A DNA stretch of 64,000 nt from contig NZ_JFJZ01000021.1 in the NCBI RefSeq assembly GCF_002115825.1, positions 22,422-86,421 of the forward strand, read 5' to 3'. The position numbers and the translations under genes were made by a program. Below, one piece after another: positions 25,802 through 36,121 of the stretch. The notes beneath the pieces are model-generated. The model searched no databases. It was given only the letters and a program-made list of their open reading frames with translations, and was not told where the DNA came from. This DNA comes from Thalassospira sp. MCCC 1A01428. Lineage in GTDB: Bacteria; Pseudomonadota; Alphaproteobacteria; Rhodospirillales; Thalassospiraceae. Every line of letters starts with the position of its first letter. Position 1 is the first letter of the stretch.

Positions 25802-27808
25802 ATGTCGAATTTAAAAATTCGCACCAAAATATTTATTGGCTTTGCCGTTGTCCTGGCCGTTCTTCTTTCGGCGCTGGCTTTTTCTGGCTACAGTTTTTTT
25901 ACGGTTTCCCAGGACGTGAAAAAATATGCCCTAAGCGTTGAAGAGGCGACCCTGACCTCTCATATCGAGGCAAATTTTGTAAAACTGCGGCTACATGCCC
26001 GCGAGTTTGCCTATTCCGGCCGCGAAAAGGATGCCGAAGCCGTACGCAAGGCTGCGCGTGATTTGCAGCCTCTTATTGAGGCGGCCCGCGCGGTTTTTAT
26101 CAACAAGGCTCATATTGATGCACTTGATACAATGGAGCGGGATCTGAACGCCTACCTGGAAAATTTTGACCGGGCCAAAAAACTTAGCGACGAATATCGA
26201 TCCGTTATCCTTAAAAGGCTGGAGCCGAACGGCGAACGTATGATTGCCAACCTTGGTCATATTATTGATCTGGCCAAAAACCGGGATGACACCGGTATGA
26301 TGGACCAGGCTGCAAAAGCCCGGGAACACGCACTTCTGGCGCGCTTATATGCCAACATCCTGATCGGGCGCAAAGATGACAGCTTTGGGGAACGTGCTGC
26401 AAACGAGTTCGAAGCCCTGAGCAAAAGTTTTGATAAATTATCTGAACAGGGGATTGAGCAGGAGCAACAAAAGGCACTCGATGATTCCCGGCAGGTCTTT
26501 GACGAATATCGCAAGGCATTTGACATTATACGCAGTGACGAACGCCAGATTGTTGAACTGATCGATGGCGATATGGCCAAAGCGGCCGAGGTTATTGTTT
26601 ATAATGCCGAAGCTTTACTGGACGATTTTCAACGTATTGAACAAAATATTCGTCAATCAACCGAGACTACAATTAAGTCGACAATGATTGACATGCTGAT
26701 CGCAGGCCTTGCGGGTCTTGTTGTTGGGGTGGTTCTTGCCCTGGTATTGGGGGTTCGGTTGTCTCAGCCGGTCATGCGGATTACCGAAACCATGCGCCGG
26801 CTGGCGAACAATGACTTCGACGTTGTTATTCCCGCCACCGACCAGAAAGATGAAATTGGCAGCATGGCGCGGTCGGTTGAGGTGTTTCGCCAAAATACAT
26901 TGCGGGCGCGAGAACTGGAAGAACAGGCGGTTGAACAGGAACGTCTGGCTGTTATCGAGCGCCGGGAAATGATGAACCGTACCGCTGAAAACTTTAATAT
27001 CAGTGTTGGCGAAATTTTGCACATTGTTGCGGCCGCTTCGACCGAACTGCAAGCGACATCGGCCAGTATGGTTGGCCTGGTTGTTGAAGCTGGCAGTCAA
27101 TCCAATACCGTTGTCGGTGCCACCGAGGAAGCCAGCAGCAATGTCAGTTCTGTTGCGGCGGCAACCGAACAACTGAATGCATCGATTGACGAAATTAACC
27201 GCCAGGTCAGCCTGTCTTCGAAGTTGATGCAGACAGCGGTTGACCAGGCATCGTCAACGCAGAAGACAATGGAAGAATTGTCCAACGCGGCCAATGGTAT
27301 TGCATCTGTTCTGGAGCTGATTACCGAAATTGCCGAACAAACAAATCTTTTGGCGCTAAATGCCACGATTGAAGCCGCACGTGCAGGCGAGGCCGGTAAG
27401 GGATTTGCAGTTGTTGCAAGCGAGGTCAAGGCATTGGCTGTTCAGACAACCAAGGCGACACAGGAAATTTCCGATCAGATTGTGAACGTTCAGAAACGAA
27501 CCGGTGATGCTGTCAGCATGGTCAGTATTGTACGCAAATCAGTCGCAGAGATGGATGGAATTTCGTCAAATATTGCCGCAGCGATCGAGGAACAGAATGT
27601 TGCCACCCGTGAGATTGCTTATAACATCAGCCAGGCTGCGGAAGGCACCAGGGTTGTTAGTGAAAGTATCGGCAATGTTAATTCCACGGTAAACGAAGTC
27701 GGTGCGGCATCCGAAGCGGTTCAGGCGGCAACCGAAAGCCTGTCAAAGAACTTTGTGGTTCTGCGACAGGCAACCGACAAATTTGTTTCCGTCATCCAGG
27801 CAGCATAG
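25802..27808 (+). CDS. Methyl-accepting chemotaxis protein (first of a tandem pair)
   Basis: Chemoreceptor of 668 residues. ATG 25802 has AAGGA 8 bases before it, so the longer reading frame from 25745 is discarded. TM1 is at about 10-32 and TM2 at about 295-318; the periplasmic part of about 260 residues is all helical with a conserved LHAREF stretch, fitting the helical-bimodular (HBM) class of sensor domains. A HAMP domain follows and the signalling tip reads [20 protein letters not shown]. There is no C-terminal pentapeptide. It is a clear paralogue of the next gene; a terminator separates them. Ligand unknown. Confidence 0.94.
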   Translation: MSNLKIRTKIFIGFAVVLAVLLSALAFSGYSFFTVSQDVKKYALSVEEATLTSHIEANFVKLRLHAREFAYSGREKDAEAVRKAARDLQPLIEAARAVFINKAHIDALDTMERDLNAYLENFDRAKKLSDEYRSVILKRLEPNGERMIANLGHIIDLAKNRDDTGMMDQAAKAREHALLARLYANILIGRKDDSFGERAANEFEALSKSFDKLSEQGIEQEQQKALDDSRQVFDEYRKAFDIIRSDERQIVELIDGDMAKAAEVIVYNAEALLDDFQRIEQNIRQSTETTIKSTMIDMLIAGLAGLVVGVVLALVLGVRLSQPVMRITETMRRLANNDFDVVIPATDQKDEIGSMARSVEVFRQNTLRARELEEQAVEQERLAVIERREMMNRTAENFNISVGEILHIVAAASTELQATSASMVGLVVEAGSQSNTVVGATEEASSNVSSVAAATEQLNASIDEINRQVSLSSKLMQTAVDQASSTQKTMEELSNAANGIASVLELITEIAEQTNLLALNATIEAARAGEAGKGFAVVASEVKALAVQTTKATQEISDQIVNVQKRTGDAVSMVSIVRKSVAEMDGISSNIAAAIEEQNVATREIAYNISQAAEGTRVVSESIGNVNSTVNEVGAASEAVQAATESLSKNFVVLRQATDKFVSVIQAA

Positions 27809-27860
27809 GGATTGAACCCGGGTTAAATATCTATTTCCGATTTTGTCTCCTGAACCTTGA

Positions 27861-27889
27861 TCCAGCTGCGAAAGCAGCTGGATTTTTTT
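27861..27889 (+). terminator. Rho-independent terminator after the first tandem chemoreceptor gene
   Basis: TCCAGCTGC-N4-GCAGCTGGA followed by seven T. It lies 52 bases after the stop codon. Confidence 0.93.
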
Positions 27890-28078
27890 ATGCGATCCAT
27901 CCTCCTGGATAGGTCCGTTTCCTATCCTTATGCGCCAACCGGCATGTATTGAAATATAGGTTAGCGACGTCAAATATAACCTTTGATGGCAATTGTTCAT
28001 ACAAAAACGCCGTATTGGCGAAGCGGCGACGGGCTCGTTGGGCCGCATTCGCGGTAAGTTTTCGGGGGAAAGCCTTAT

Positions 28079-30088
28079 ATGTTTGCGCATCTAAGAATCA
28101 GAACGAAAATCGTTCTCGGGTTTTCTGTTGTGTTACTGGTTTTGCTTGCTGCGCTGGTTTATTCCTATGCCAGCTTTGTTGTTGTGTCGCATGGCGTCGG
28201 AGAGTTTTCAGAGAAGGTTGATCAGGCGAGCTTAACCGCGCGCATTGAATCGCGATTTATCCGTTTGGGGCTGCATGCACGGGAATTTGCCAATACCGCG
28301 AATAATGCTGATGCCGAGGCTGTTTTTCAACTGGCCGACGGAATTTTACCAATGCTGGAGCAGGCCCGGTCCCGCCTGACCGATCCTGAAGATCTTGCCC
28401 GTATCGCTCAGATGGAAGCTGATCTGGCGTCTTATATCAGCGATTTTTCCCGTGCCAGAGCGCTAAGCGATGAATATCACGGCCTGATCCTGGATAAAAT
28501 GGAACCGGACGGTGAAAAAATTGTTGCCGAGCTTGGCCAGATTATTGCCGCAGCAATAGCCAGCGGGGACACTGCCACGATTACCGAAGCAGTAGCGGCG
28601 CGGGAACATGCGTTACTGGCCAGGCTATATGCCAATATCCTTATTGGTCGCCAGGATGACAGTTTTGGAGAACAGGCCGCCGCCGAATTTGCCAAACTTG
28701 AAAAATCGTTTGATGTTCTTGGAAAATCGGCAGGTGTCATCGGGCAAGACAAGGTGGTGGCAAGTGCTACCAGCCTGTTGGGCGATTACCGCAATGTATT
28801 TGAAGCCGTGCGCCATGACGAGGTGCAAATTGCATTGCTTGTTAATAATGATATGGCAAAGGCCACCCAGGCAATTGTTGAAAATGCCGAAAGCCTTTTG
28901 AGCCATCTGACTGCTGGCGAAGAGGCAATCCGCCAGTCGATGACAGCTGGTATTTCTTTGGCCGAAAAGGAAATTGTTGCGGCCTCGCTGATTGGTGTGA
29001 TTTTAGGGTTCACGATTGCAATTATTTTGGGAACCCGCATTTCACAACCAATTATGGGCATTGCCGGGGTGATGCATCGATTGTCTGATAATGACCTTGC
29101 CGTCGAGGTGCCGGCCCGCAACCGGTCGGATGAAATCGGGGAAATGTGCAATGCGGTTCAGGTGTTCAAGGAAGGTGCCATTCGCAATCACGAACTGGAA
29201 GCAGAGGCAAAGTTGCAGGAAACGCGCATGGCGGAACAACGCCGTGAGTTGATGCATCGTACTGCCGATGATTTTCAATCCAGTGTTGGCAAAATTGTCG
29301 AGGCAGTGGCCGCCGCATCGGTAGAATTGCAGGCCACCGCCAATTCAATGTCCTCTCTTGCTGAAGGTGCATCCCACCGGACGACAGCGGTTGCCTCGGC
29401 AACCGAGGAAGCCAGCAGCAATGTCAATTCGGTGGCTGCCGCAACCGAGCAGCTTAATATGGCGATTGGCGAAATTAACCGGCAGGTTACGCTATCGACC
29501 GATATGATGCGCAAGGCGGTGGATCAGGCGCAATCAACCTATGGCTCGATGCGCGAATTGATGGATGCAACCCAAAGCACTGATCAGGTTTTGAAAATTA
29601 TTTCCGATATTGCTGAACAAACCAACTTACTGGCCCTGAATGCCACCATTGAAGCCGCACGGGCGGGGGATGCCGGGCGCGGGTTTGCCGTTGTTGCAAC
29701 CGAGGTGAAAAACCTGGCCGAACAAACCGCCAAAGCCATTGGCGATATTGGTAATCAGCTGGAAAATGTTCAGGCCCGAACCCGGCGTGCGGCGACCGAT
29801 GTCGAGGATATTGGCAAAACCATTCATGATATGGACGGTATAGCAGCGGCGATTGCATCCGCGATCGAGGAACAAAGTGTGGCAACCAGGGAAATTGCCC
29901 ACAATGTTGAACAGGCAGCATCGGGCACCTCTATTGTCAGTGCCAATATTACCGGGGTTAGCGAAGCTGTCAGTGAAACCGGGGCGGCTGCACAGCAGGT
30001 TTTGGGCGCGGCCAGTATGCTGTCGGAAAACTTCACCGAATTACGCGGGGCAACCGAACAGTTCATGACAACCATTCGCGCGGCATAG
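28079..30088 (+). CDS. Methyl-accepting chemotaxis protein (second of a tandem pair)
   Basis: Chemoreceptor of 669 residues with the same architecture as its neighbour: TM1 (about 10-32), a helical periplasmic domain of about 260 residues with [11 protein letters not shown]2 (about 300-322), HAMP, and the signalling tip [20 protein letters not shown]. The N-terminus [13 protein letters not shown] matches the neighbour's IRTKIFIGFAVVL. Sensor domains are similar but clearly diverged, while the signalling domains are nearly the same, the usual result of an old tandem duplication. GGGGGAAAG lies before ATG 28079. Confidence 0.94.
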   Translation: MFAHLRIRTKIVLGFSVVLLVLLAALVYSYASFVVVSHGVGEFSEKVDQASLTARIESRFIRLGLHAREFANTANNADAEAVFQLADGILPMLEQARSRLTDPEDLARIAQMEADLASYISDFSRARALSDEYHGLILDKMEPDGEKIVAELGQIIAAAIASGDTATITEAVAAREHALLARLYANILIGRQDDSFGEQAAAEFAKLEKSFDVLGKSAGVIGQDKVVASATSLLGDYRNVFEAVRHDEVQIALLVNNDMAKATQAIVENAESLLSHLTAGEEAIRQSMTAGISLAEKEIVAASLIGVILGFTIAIILGTRISQPIMGIAGVMHRLSDNDLAVEVPARNRSDEIGEMCNAVQVFKEGAIRNHELEAEAKLQETRMAEQRRELMHRTADDFQSSVGKIVEAVAAASVELQATANSMSSLAEGASHRTTAVASATEEASSNVNSVAAATEQLNMAIGEINRQVTLSTDMMRKAVDQAQSTYGSMRELMDATQSTDQVLKIISDIAEQTNLLALNATIEAARAGDAGRGFAVVATEVKNLAEQTAKAIGDIGNQLENVQARTRRAATDVEDIGKTIHDMDGIAAAIASAIEEQSVATREIAHNVEQAASGTSIVSANITGVSEAVSETGAAAQQVLGAASMLSENFTELRGATEQFMTTIRAA

Positions 30089-30184
30089 GTTTATTTCGGG
30101 GCAATAAAATGCCGTTCCGTGGTGGTGTTCGGGATTGGCGAGCAACGTTAGCTTTCGGGTGTTTCGTTGAAACGACGCTTGATC

Positions 30185-30224
30185 ATCTCCCCGCATCCTT
30201 CAGTGATGCGGGGAGATTGTTTTT
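30185..30224 (+). terminator. Rho-independent terminator after the second tandem chemoreceptor gene
   Basis: ATCTCCCCGCATC and GATGCGGGGAGAT form a perfect 13-bp stem with a short loop, followed by TTGTTTTT. Confidence 0.93.
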
Positions 30225-30325
30225 AAATCAGGCATCGTGGCTTGCACCATCAAGGCCGCAACCGTTTGGTCCGGGCCGATGAGCGGCCCTGTGGACCCGT
30301 GTTGCCCCAATACGGCACAGGGATG

Positions 30326-31675
30326 TTATTGCCCGGCGATTGTCAGGCCATCAATGCGCAGGGTTGGGGCGTTGGTGCCATATTTAAAGGTCAAATCACT
30401 GGCTGGCGTAACGGATTTGAACATTTCCTTTAAATTTCCCGCCACGGTAATTTCCGAAACCGGATAGGCCAGTTCGCCATTTTCAATCCAGTAGCCCGAC
30501 GCGCCGCGTGAATAGTCGCCCGTAACGCCATTCACACTGCTGCCGATCATTTCGGTCACATACAAGCCCTGTTTCACATCCTTGATCATGTCGGCCGGGC
30601 TGATGGTGCCCGGTTCCATGTAAAGGTTGGTGGTCGACGGGCCGGGCAGGCTGCCTGCCCCGCGTGATGCGTTACCGGTTGATTTCAGGCCCAGCTGGCG
30701 GGCAGACCGCAAATCCATGATCCAGGTTTTCAAAACCCCGTTTTCAACCAGATTGCGCTTCATATTGGCAACCCCTTCGGCATCAAACGGTTTGGAACGA
30801 AGGCCGCGTTTACGATGGGGGTCATCAACAATGGTGATGTTGGGGCCGAAAATTTCCTTGTCCATCATGCTGATCAGGAAACTGGTGCCGCGTGCAATGC
30901 CCGACCCGTTAATGGCACCGGCGAGATGCCCAACGATGGAGGCGGAAACCCGCGGGTCCATAATGATCGGCACCTGCATGCTTTTGATTTTGCGCGGGTT
31001 GAGGCGACGCAGGGTTTTTTCGGCGGCCATGCGGCCAATATCGGCAGGGTCGCGAAGGTCGGTTGAAAAAACCGCACTGTCATAATCATAATCGCGTTCC
31101 ATTGCCGTGCCGGTCCCGGCCAGCACGGATACCGAAATGTGGCTGCCGCTGCCGGCATAGCTGTTGGCAAAGCCATTGGTGGCGGCCAGTGTAATCTGGT
31201 GGCGGCCCCATCCGGCATCCGCCCCTTCGGAATTGGTAATGCCATCGACCGAGCGCGCGGCTTCTTCACACGCTGCCGCCCAGGATATCAGTTTATCCTG
31301 GTCTACTTCGCCCGGTTCGCACAACTCCAACCCGTCAATATCAAATGTTTCGGCCAGTTCTGACGGGTCGGCAATGCCGCAAAACGGGTCGTCCAGAGCA
31401 TTTTTTGCCATGGCAACACAGCGTTCGACCAGTTCGTCAAGGGCGCTGTCGCTGGTGTCTGACGATGAAACAACCGCCTGTTTCTTGCCAATCAGCACCC
31501 GCAACCCCAGATCGGCCCCTTCGGAGCGTTCCAGTTTTTCCAGTTTGCCCAACCGTTGAGCCACCGAAAGCGATGTGCCTTCGACATAAACGGCATCCGC
31601 GTCATCTGCGCCGGCCTTTTTCGCACGGGCCAACAGGTCATTGATGCGATCAAGCGTCATTTCAGTTTTGGGCAT
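30326..31675 (-). CDS. pmbA: PmbA/TldE subunit of the TldD-TldE metalloprotease
   Basis: 449 residues, the normal PmbA length. It carries the N-terminal TldD/PmbA nucleofold with LERSEGADLGLRV, the central NSEGADAGWGR region and the C-terminal GDYSRGASGYWIENGE block typical of PmbA rather than TldD (no HExxxH zinc helix is seen). PmbA and TldD form a heterodimer that trims peptides, for instance leader removal from modified peptides and antitoxin degradation. TldD is not in this window, as is usual. It is divergent from a 2OG oxygenase gene with 143 bases between. Confidence 0.93.
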   Translation of the reverse strand: MPKTEMTLDRINDLLARAKKAGADDADAVYVEGTSLSVAQRLGKLEKLERSEGADLGLRVLIGKKQAVVSSSDTSDSALDELVERCVAMAKNALDDPFCGIADPSELAETFDIDGLELCEPGEVDQDKLISWAAACEEAARSVDGITNSEGADAGWGRHQITLAATNGFANSYAGSGSHISVSVLAGTGTAMERDYDYDSAVFSTDLRDPADIGRMAAEKTLRRLNPRKIKSMQVPIIMDPRVSASIVGHLAGAINGSGIARGTSFLISMMDKEIFGPNITIVDDPHRKRGLRSKPFDAEGVANMKRNLVENGVLKTWIMDLRSARQLGLKSTGNASRGAGSLPGPSTTNLYMEPGTISPADMIKDVKQGLYVTEMIGSSVNGVTGDYSRGASGYWIENGELAYPVSEITVAGNLKEMFKSVTPASDLTFKYGTNAPTLRIDGLTIAGQ

Positions 31676-31818
31676 TGATATTCCTTTTCACACAAAGTGT
31701 CTTATCACCGTTATAGGTAGCCAAGTGCCAATGCGCAAAGGGGAACAGCCCAATTTGATGGTTTTGGGGAAAATTTCGCCTATAGTTTGAACTTGCTGCG
31801 ACAAATGAGGGGATTGTT

Positions 31819-32565
31819 ATGAAGGGCACCATTCTGGAAAATGCCGGCCGGGCCGAAATTCGCCAGGCACCGTTTCCGCATATGGTGATTGATAATGCCC
31901 TTGATCCGGCCCTGTTCGATGCGTTGCAGGCCAGTCGCCCAACCATGATGGACCAGCAAGCCGGGGCCAGCCGCAAAGGTAATGTGCGAATGCCCATATC
32001 GGCCCGTATGTTTCGCGATCTGGAATTTTATCCGTCCTGTTGGCGTGCCTTTACCGCCCGACATGTTCAGGCGGATATTTATTTTGCCATTCGCACCCTG
32101 TTTGGCAATTCATGGCCCGAAAACCAGCCGCAATTATCGCCTGCTGATGCCCGGTTTGGCCTGATGGAGGCAGACGATTTTGAGCATTACGATGTTTTGT
32201 GTGATGCGCGGCTGGAACTGATCAGCCCCGGCAAAGTATATGGCAGCCATCGCCGCGCCCATCTTGATGCACCAAACCGGCTGTTTTCGGCATTGTTGTA
32301 TTTTCGCGATGCGGTTGATGACACAAAAGGCGGCGGGTTGGATTTGTTTGCCTGGAAAAACGGTCCGACGGATAATGCCGGCACAACCTTCGAGATAGAC
32401 GAAAATGCCGTGGAATGCCGGGTTAATGTGCCCTACCGGGCCAACCAATTGGTTATTTTCCCCAATAGCATCCATGCCCTGCATGGATCAGAGCCGCGTG
32501 ATGCAGGGCCGCATGAACGGGCCTATGTGTTTATTACTGCTGAAATGCGTGATGACTGGATGTAA
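31819..32565 (+). CDS. 2OG-Fe(II) oxygenase superfamily protein
   Basis: Soluble protein of 248 residues, start supported by GAGGGG upstream. The N-terminal FPHMVIDNALDPALFDAL is a typical opening of prolyl-hydroxylase-like oxygenases. The iron site is visible as HxD (RRAHLDAPNR, about residue 152) and a distal His (NSIHALHG, about residue 222), with KGGGLDLFAW in the double-stranded helix; the 2-oxoglutarate Arg is probably the one in HERAYVFI. The substrate is unknown. Related proteins sit in surface-polysaccharide or modification loci, but the neighbours here give no such clue. Confidence 0.78.
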   Translation: MKGTILENAGRAEIRQAPFPHMVIDNALDPALFDALQASRPTMMDQQAGASRKGNVRMPISARMFRDLEFYPSCWRAFTARHVQADIYFAIRTLFGNSWPENQPQLSPADARFGLMEADDFEHYDVLCDARLELISPGKVYGSHRRAHLDAPNRLFSALLYFRDAVDDTKGGGLDLFAWKNGPTDNAGTTFEIDENAVECRVNVPYRANQLVIFPNSIHALHGSEPRDAGPHERAYVFITAEMRDDWM

Positions 32566-32749
32566 CCGTGGCAGGTCATAATCAAAATTGGTCATGTTCT
32601 GAATAATTTTATTCTGTAACTTTAGCGCATCTGTAAATTTTAATCTTGCCCTGCGATAGTGGCGCGAACATTTACGCGCCTGCCTTTAAATGCGTCTGAC
32701 GTGATTGGCAGTATATTTTCAAAACCGGGCACGCCTGACGGAGACAACA

Positions 32750-33466
32750 ATGCCGAAACTTGCCACCTGTTATATTCTTTATGGCCTGACCGGTCTTGTT
32801 GCTGCCACCCAGATTTCCCAGGCTCAGGCGGGAACTGCAGGAACTGCGGGAAACGCTCAACCCGGGCAGGTCGTGAACAAACCGGGGATTGCGGGGGAAA
32901 CGGCGTCATCTGGTAAGATGTCGACGGCAACGGATACAAAAAGTATCGCGCAGGGAACGGCAAATGCCGCCATTAGCGCACCTGCGGATAATCAGACAAA
33001 CCACGATGACCAGGCAGGCCCGGTAACCGACAATGACCTGTATCGCGAGATGCGTATGCAGGCCGGTCAATATGCCGCCCGCAACATGCATCAAATTCTG
33101 GTCGGGGATTTTACCTGTGATGGCCAAATTGACCGCATTGCCGGCTGGGTTGACCGCGATAATCCCGAAGGGCCGTTTTTTGATGTGTTATTTGTGACGC
33201 GCGATGGCGGAAAGCTAAGCTCGGAAATGAAGCTGATTCCCTTTGCACAAGATAAACAGTTTGCCTTGTGTGTGGCCGATGATACCGCCCCGCCCCCCAT
33301 GAGCTGGCAACAGGTTGAACCTGATTATGTGCGTGATGTTGTGGGCAATGCCAATTTATGCACCACTGCTGTCCGGGTTGAGGATTTTATTTGTGATGCC
33401 CCGCAATTTTACTGGAATAAAAAAGCCGATGAAAACGGTGATCATTGGGTGTTTTATCGTAACTGA
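32750..33466 (+). CDS. Uncharacterised secreted protein
   Basis: 238 residues; ATG 32750 is chosen because GGAG lies 7 bases upstream. A signal peptide (1-27, cleavage near AQAG) is followed by a low-complexity Ala/Gly/Thr/Asn region to about residue 85. The folded part (about 100-238) has four Cys, in DFTCDGQIDRIAG, FALCVAD, NLCTTAV and FICDAP, enough for two disulfides. The GDFTCDGQIDRIAGW segment resembles FG-GAP-like Asp/Gly calcium loops. No family is recognised. Likely periplasmic or surface-exposed. Confidence 0.72.
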   Translation: MPKLATCYILYGLTGLVAATQISQAQAGTAGTAGNAQPGQVVNKPGIAGETASSGKMSTATDTKSIAQGTANAAISAPADNQTNHDDQAGPVTDNDLYREMRMQAGQYAARNMHQILVGDFTCDGQIDRIAGWVDRDNPEGPFFDVLFVTRDGGKLSSEMKLIPFAQDKQFALCVADDTAPPPMSWQQVEPDYVRDVVGNANLCTTAVRVEDFICDAPQFYWNKKADENGDHWVFYRN

Positions 33467-33498
33467 AAATGAAACGGTGTATTCTGACCGAATTTCTA

Positions 33499-33509
33499 CT
33501 TTTGAGTGA
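33499..33509. repeat. Left copy of an 11-bp direct repeat flanking a low-GC gene
   Basis: CTTTTGAGTGA occurs here and again, unchanged, at 34339-34349. The copies are 840 bases apart and bracket the AT-rich gene. This could be a target-site duplication or recombination footprint. Confidence 0.6.
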
Positions 33510-33524
33510 AGCGTGGGGTGCAGG

Positions 33525-34349
33525 ATGTTGCGGGTTGCCACTATTTCCATGAAGCGGTGTAACGGTATAAATCAGGCGGAGCATAATGCACGAAAAGAAT
33601 TTCTTTGCCTTATTGTTGAGTCGCCAGACGCACCAGATCTGATCGTTTGTGCAAGTGATTATTTTTCTACAGAGGCAAAATTAATCGAATTTTGTGAACG
33701 TAGAAAAGAACTCGATAATCGATCAACGTATATTGTCACGACGGTCGGTAATTCTAAAAAAGGCAAGAAAGACAAAAAAGGAGAATCTGAGAAGTATCCA
33801 GGTTTAGATTACATATATGTTATCTTCCCTGATGGTTCTTTTGAGAAATTGGCACAACAATTTATCTCAACAAGGGATAATTATAAGTTTGGTGAGGAGG
33901 ATTTTATAAAAAATTTGGAAAATCGCCGTTTTGAGCTGCCTAATGGTGATCGGAAATTCTCTTGTTCAGTTTTGTCATGTGGTGAAATTAATGCTTTCCA
34001 TGGACGAGAGAATGTTGTGGCATTGCATTCGGCCACGGGAAATCTTTTTGATGATGTTGATATTATTCTTAATCCAACGCACGACCGCATGAGCAATGAC
34101 GGGGCGGTTGACGCGAAGAGGCGACATCTTTCCCAAGTCATAGATGGTCGTCACCGATGCTATATCAGTGTGTCGAACTGGGAAGTTTGTAGCAAGTCAC
34201 AGAAAAAAGACGCTAGCACTTTGCATACTATTTATTCGTCTAATTTTGACGAGGCATATGGGTATCGCAATGAGACAGTCGAACGGCAATTCATCGATGG
34301 TTTTGAAGACCTATTTGAATATCGCCGCTCTACTGTTTCTTTTGAGTGA
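33525..34349 (+). CDS. AT-rich orphan protein, nitrilase-like in part
   Basis: 274 residues from ATG 33525 (GGGG lies 6 bases upstream; GTG 33513 would add 4). The DNA is visibly AT-rich: 21 of 60 bases are G or C in 33841-33900 by hand count. Codon choice differs sharply from all neighbours. Parts of the protein follow the carbon-nitrogen hydrolase pattern: start LRVATISM, PDLIVCASDYFST, then SVLSCGEINAF where the nucleophile Cys would sit, and DIILNPTHDRM. The Glu and Lys of the catalytic triad cannot be assigned with confidence, and a Lys/Gly loop (KKGKKDKKGE) interrupts the fold. No signal peptide or membrane segment. The function is unknown. Composition and flanking repeats point to recent acquisition. 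Confidence 0.7.
   Translation: MLRVATISMKRCNGINQAEHNARKEFLCLIVESPDAPDLIVCASDYFSTEAKLIEFCERRKELDNRSTYIVTTVGNSKKGKKDKKGESEKYPGLDYIYVIFPDGSFEKLAQQFISTRDNYKFGEEDFIKNLENRRFELPNGDRKFSCSVLSCGEINAFHGRENVVALHSATGNLFDDVDIILNPTHDRMSNDGAVDAKRRHLSQVIDGRHRCYISVSNWEVCSKSQKKDASTLHTIYSSNFDEAYGYRNETVERQFIDGFEDLFEYRRSTVSFE
34339..34349. repeat. Right copy of the 11-bp direct repeat
   Basis: CTTTTGAGTGA, identical to 33499-33509. Its last three bases are the stop codon of the AT-rich gene. Confidence 0.6.
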
Positions 34350-34359
34350 TTCTGTGATC

Positions 34360-35883
34360 TTACTTCCAGATTTTGCTGCCGCTGCCGGGTAATCCATAGC
34401 GTTCCCATTTTTCATCAACGCGGTCGATGATGTCATCGGGCATATATAGTTTTTCGCCCCATTCGCGGTGGGTTTCCGGGGACATTTTGTTGGTGGCATC
34501 CATGCCCAGTTTGCCGCCCAGCCCGCTTTCGGGTGATGCGAAATCCAGATAATCAATCGGGGTGTCGGTGATGGTGGTGATATCGCGCACCGGGTCCATG
34601 CGGGTGGAAATGGCCCACATCACATCTTTCCAGTCGCGGACATTAATGTCGTCATCCACCACAATCACGAATTTGGTGTACATAAATTGCCGCAGGAACG
34701 ACCACACCCCCATCATTACGCGCTTGGCATGGCCGGGATAGGCCTTTTTCATTGAAACAACGGCAATGCGATAGCTGCACCCTTCGGGTGGCAGCCAGAA
34801 ATCGACGATTTCGGTGAACTGCTGTTGTAACAACGGCACAAAAACGTCGTTTAATGCTTCGCCCAGCACCGATGGTTCATCTGGCGGGCGGCCGGTGAAG
34901 GTTGAAAGATAGATCGGCTTTTTGCGCATGGTGATGGCGGTAATGGTGAAAACCGGGAAGTTTTCGACCGAATTATAATAACCGGTATGGTCGCCATAGG
35001 GGCCTTCGGGCGCATATTCATCAAGGGATACATGGCCTTCCAGCACAATCTCGGCGGTGGCGGGCACCTTAAGCGGGATGGTTTTGCAATCAACCAGTTC
35101 TACCTTTTCCCCGCGCAAAAGCCCGGCAAACTGATATTCCGATAAGGTATCGGGCACGGGGGTAACTGCGGCCAGAATGGTGCCAGGGTCAGCGCCCAGC
35201 ACAACAGCGCATGGCAGTGGATCGCGTTTGGTGTTTTTCCAGCGGGCATGGTGCTGTGCCCCGCCACGATGCTTGAGCCAGCGCATAATCGCCTTGTCCT
35301 TGCCCAGCACCTGCATGCGATAAATGCCCAGATTGAACACATCGCGTTTGTCGCCACCTTTTTCGCCCACAGACGGGCCTTGGGTCACCACCAGCGGCCA
35401 CGTGATCAGCGGGGCAGGTTCGCCGGGCCAGCAGCCCTGAATGGGCAGTTTGCCAAGGTCGATGTCATCGCCGGTCAGCACAATTTCCTGACAGGGGGCC
35501 TTCGATACCGTTTTGGGCTTCATCGCCATCACGGTTTTGGCCAGCGGCAACATTGAAAAGGCTTCGCGCAAACTTCCCGGGGGTTCGGGCTGTTTTAAAA
35601 AGGCCAGTGTTTCGCCCACTTCGCGCAGTTCTTCGGGCTTGCGGTTCATTCCGGCGGCAACACGTTCAACGGTGCCAAACAGGTTTACCAGAACCGGCAT
35701 GTCATATTTATGGCCATCTTCGCCGACGACATTTTCAAATATCACCGCCGGGCCGCCTTCGGCCAGCAAACGGGTTTGAATTTCGGTCATCTCCAGATGG
35801 GGTGAAACCGGCTCGCTAACACGTATCAGCTGGCCTTTTTTTTCCAGGTCGTCAATGAAGTCGCGCAAAGACTGATAGGGCAT
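34360..35883 (-). CDS. ubiD: UbiD family decarboxylase (4-hydroxy-3-polyprenylbenzoate decarboxylase)
   Basis: Prenylated-FMN enzyme that decarboxylates the polyprenyl-4-hydroxybenzoate intermediate of ubiquinone synthesis; 507 residues. Visible family blocks are [18 protein letters not shown] at the start, [13 protein letters not shown], the EIVLEGHV and [15 protein letters not shown] blocks with the catalytic Glu/Arg region, and [17 protein letters not shown] near the end. The cofactor maker UbiX is not in the window. ubiA is about 6 kb away on the same strand, so the two are not in one operon. It is convergent with the AT-rich gene. Confidence 0.94.
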   Translation of the reverse strand: MPYQSLRDFIDDLEKKGQLIRVSEPVSPHLEMTEIQTRLLAEGGPAVIFENVVGEDGHKYDMPVLVNLFGTVERVAAGMNRKPEELREVGETLAFLKQPEPPGSLREAFSMLPLAKTVMAMKPKTVSKAPCQEIVLTGDDIDLGKLPIQGCWPGEPAPLITWPLVVTQGPSVGEKGGDKRDVFNLGIYRMQVLGKDKAIMRWLKHRGGAQHHARWKNTKRDPLPCAVVLGADPGTILAAVTPVPDTLSEYQFAGLLRGEKVELVDCKTIPLKVPATAEIVLEGHVSLDEYAPEGPYGDHTGYYNSVENFPVFTITAITMRKKPIYLSTFTGRPPDEPSVLGEALNDVFVPLLQQQFTEIVDFWLPPEGCSYRIAVVSMKKAYPGHAKRVMMGVWSFLRQFMYTKFVIVVDDDINVRDWKDVMWAISTRMDPVRDITTITDTPIDYLDFASPESGLGGKLGMDATNKMSPETHREWGEKLYMPDDIIDRVDEKWERYGLPGSGSKIWK

Positions 35884-36054
35884 GGCACCGCAATCTTGTG
35901 GGGCGGGCAGATGTGGCTGACCGCATTTAAAACATGGTCACAGGTGGTAATACGCCATGGGGGACTTGTCCAGTATGTGGCGCGCCGAGGGCGACACCCG
36001 GTGACGGCAAATACCGCTAAGATCGGGCCGGGATTAGAAAATTAAAGACAAAAA

Positions 36055-36081
36055 CCCGTGCAAACACAAGGTTTGCACGGG
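36055..36081 (-). terminator. Rho-independent terminator of the lipoprotein gene
   Basis: CCCGTGCAAAC-N5-GTTTGCACGGG, a perfect 11-bp stem. On the minus strand it is followed by TTTTTG, and it lies about 40 bases past the lipoprotein stop. Confidence 0.9.
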
Positions 36082-36121
36082 ACGCATCATGTTGAAATGG
36101 CCGTGGAACGGCCCAACGCTG

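Noticed and set aside
27908..27928. Hairpin GGATAGG-N7-CCTATCC after the first tandem chemoreceptor
   Set aside because: A short stem without a T-run, just past a clear terminator; no role can be assigned.
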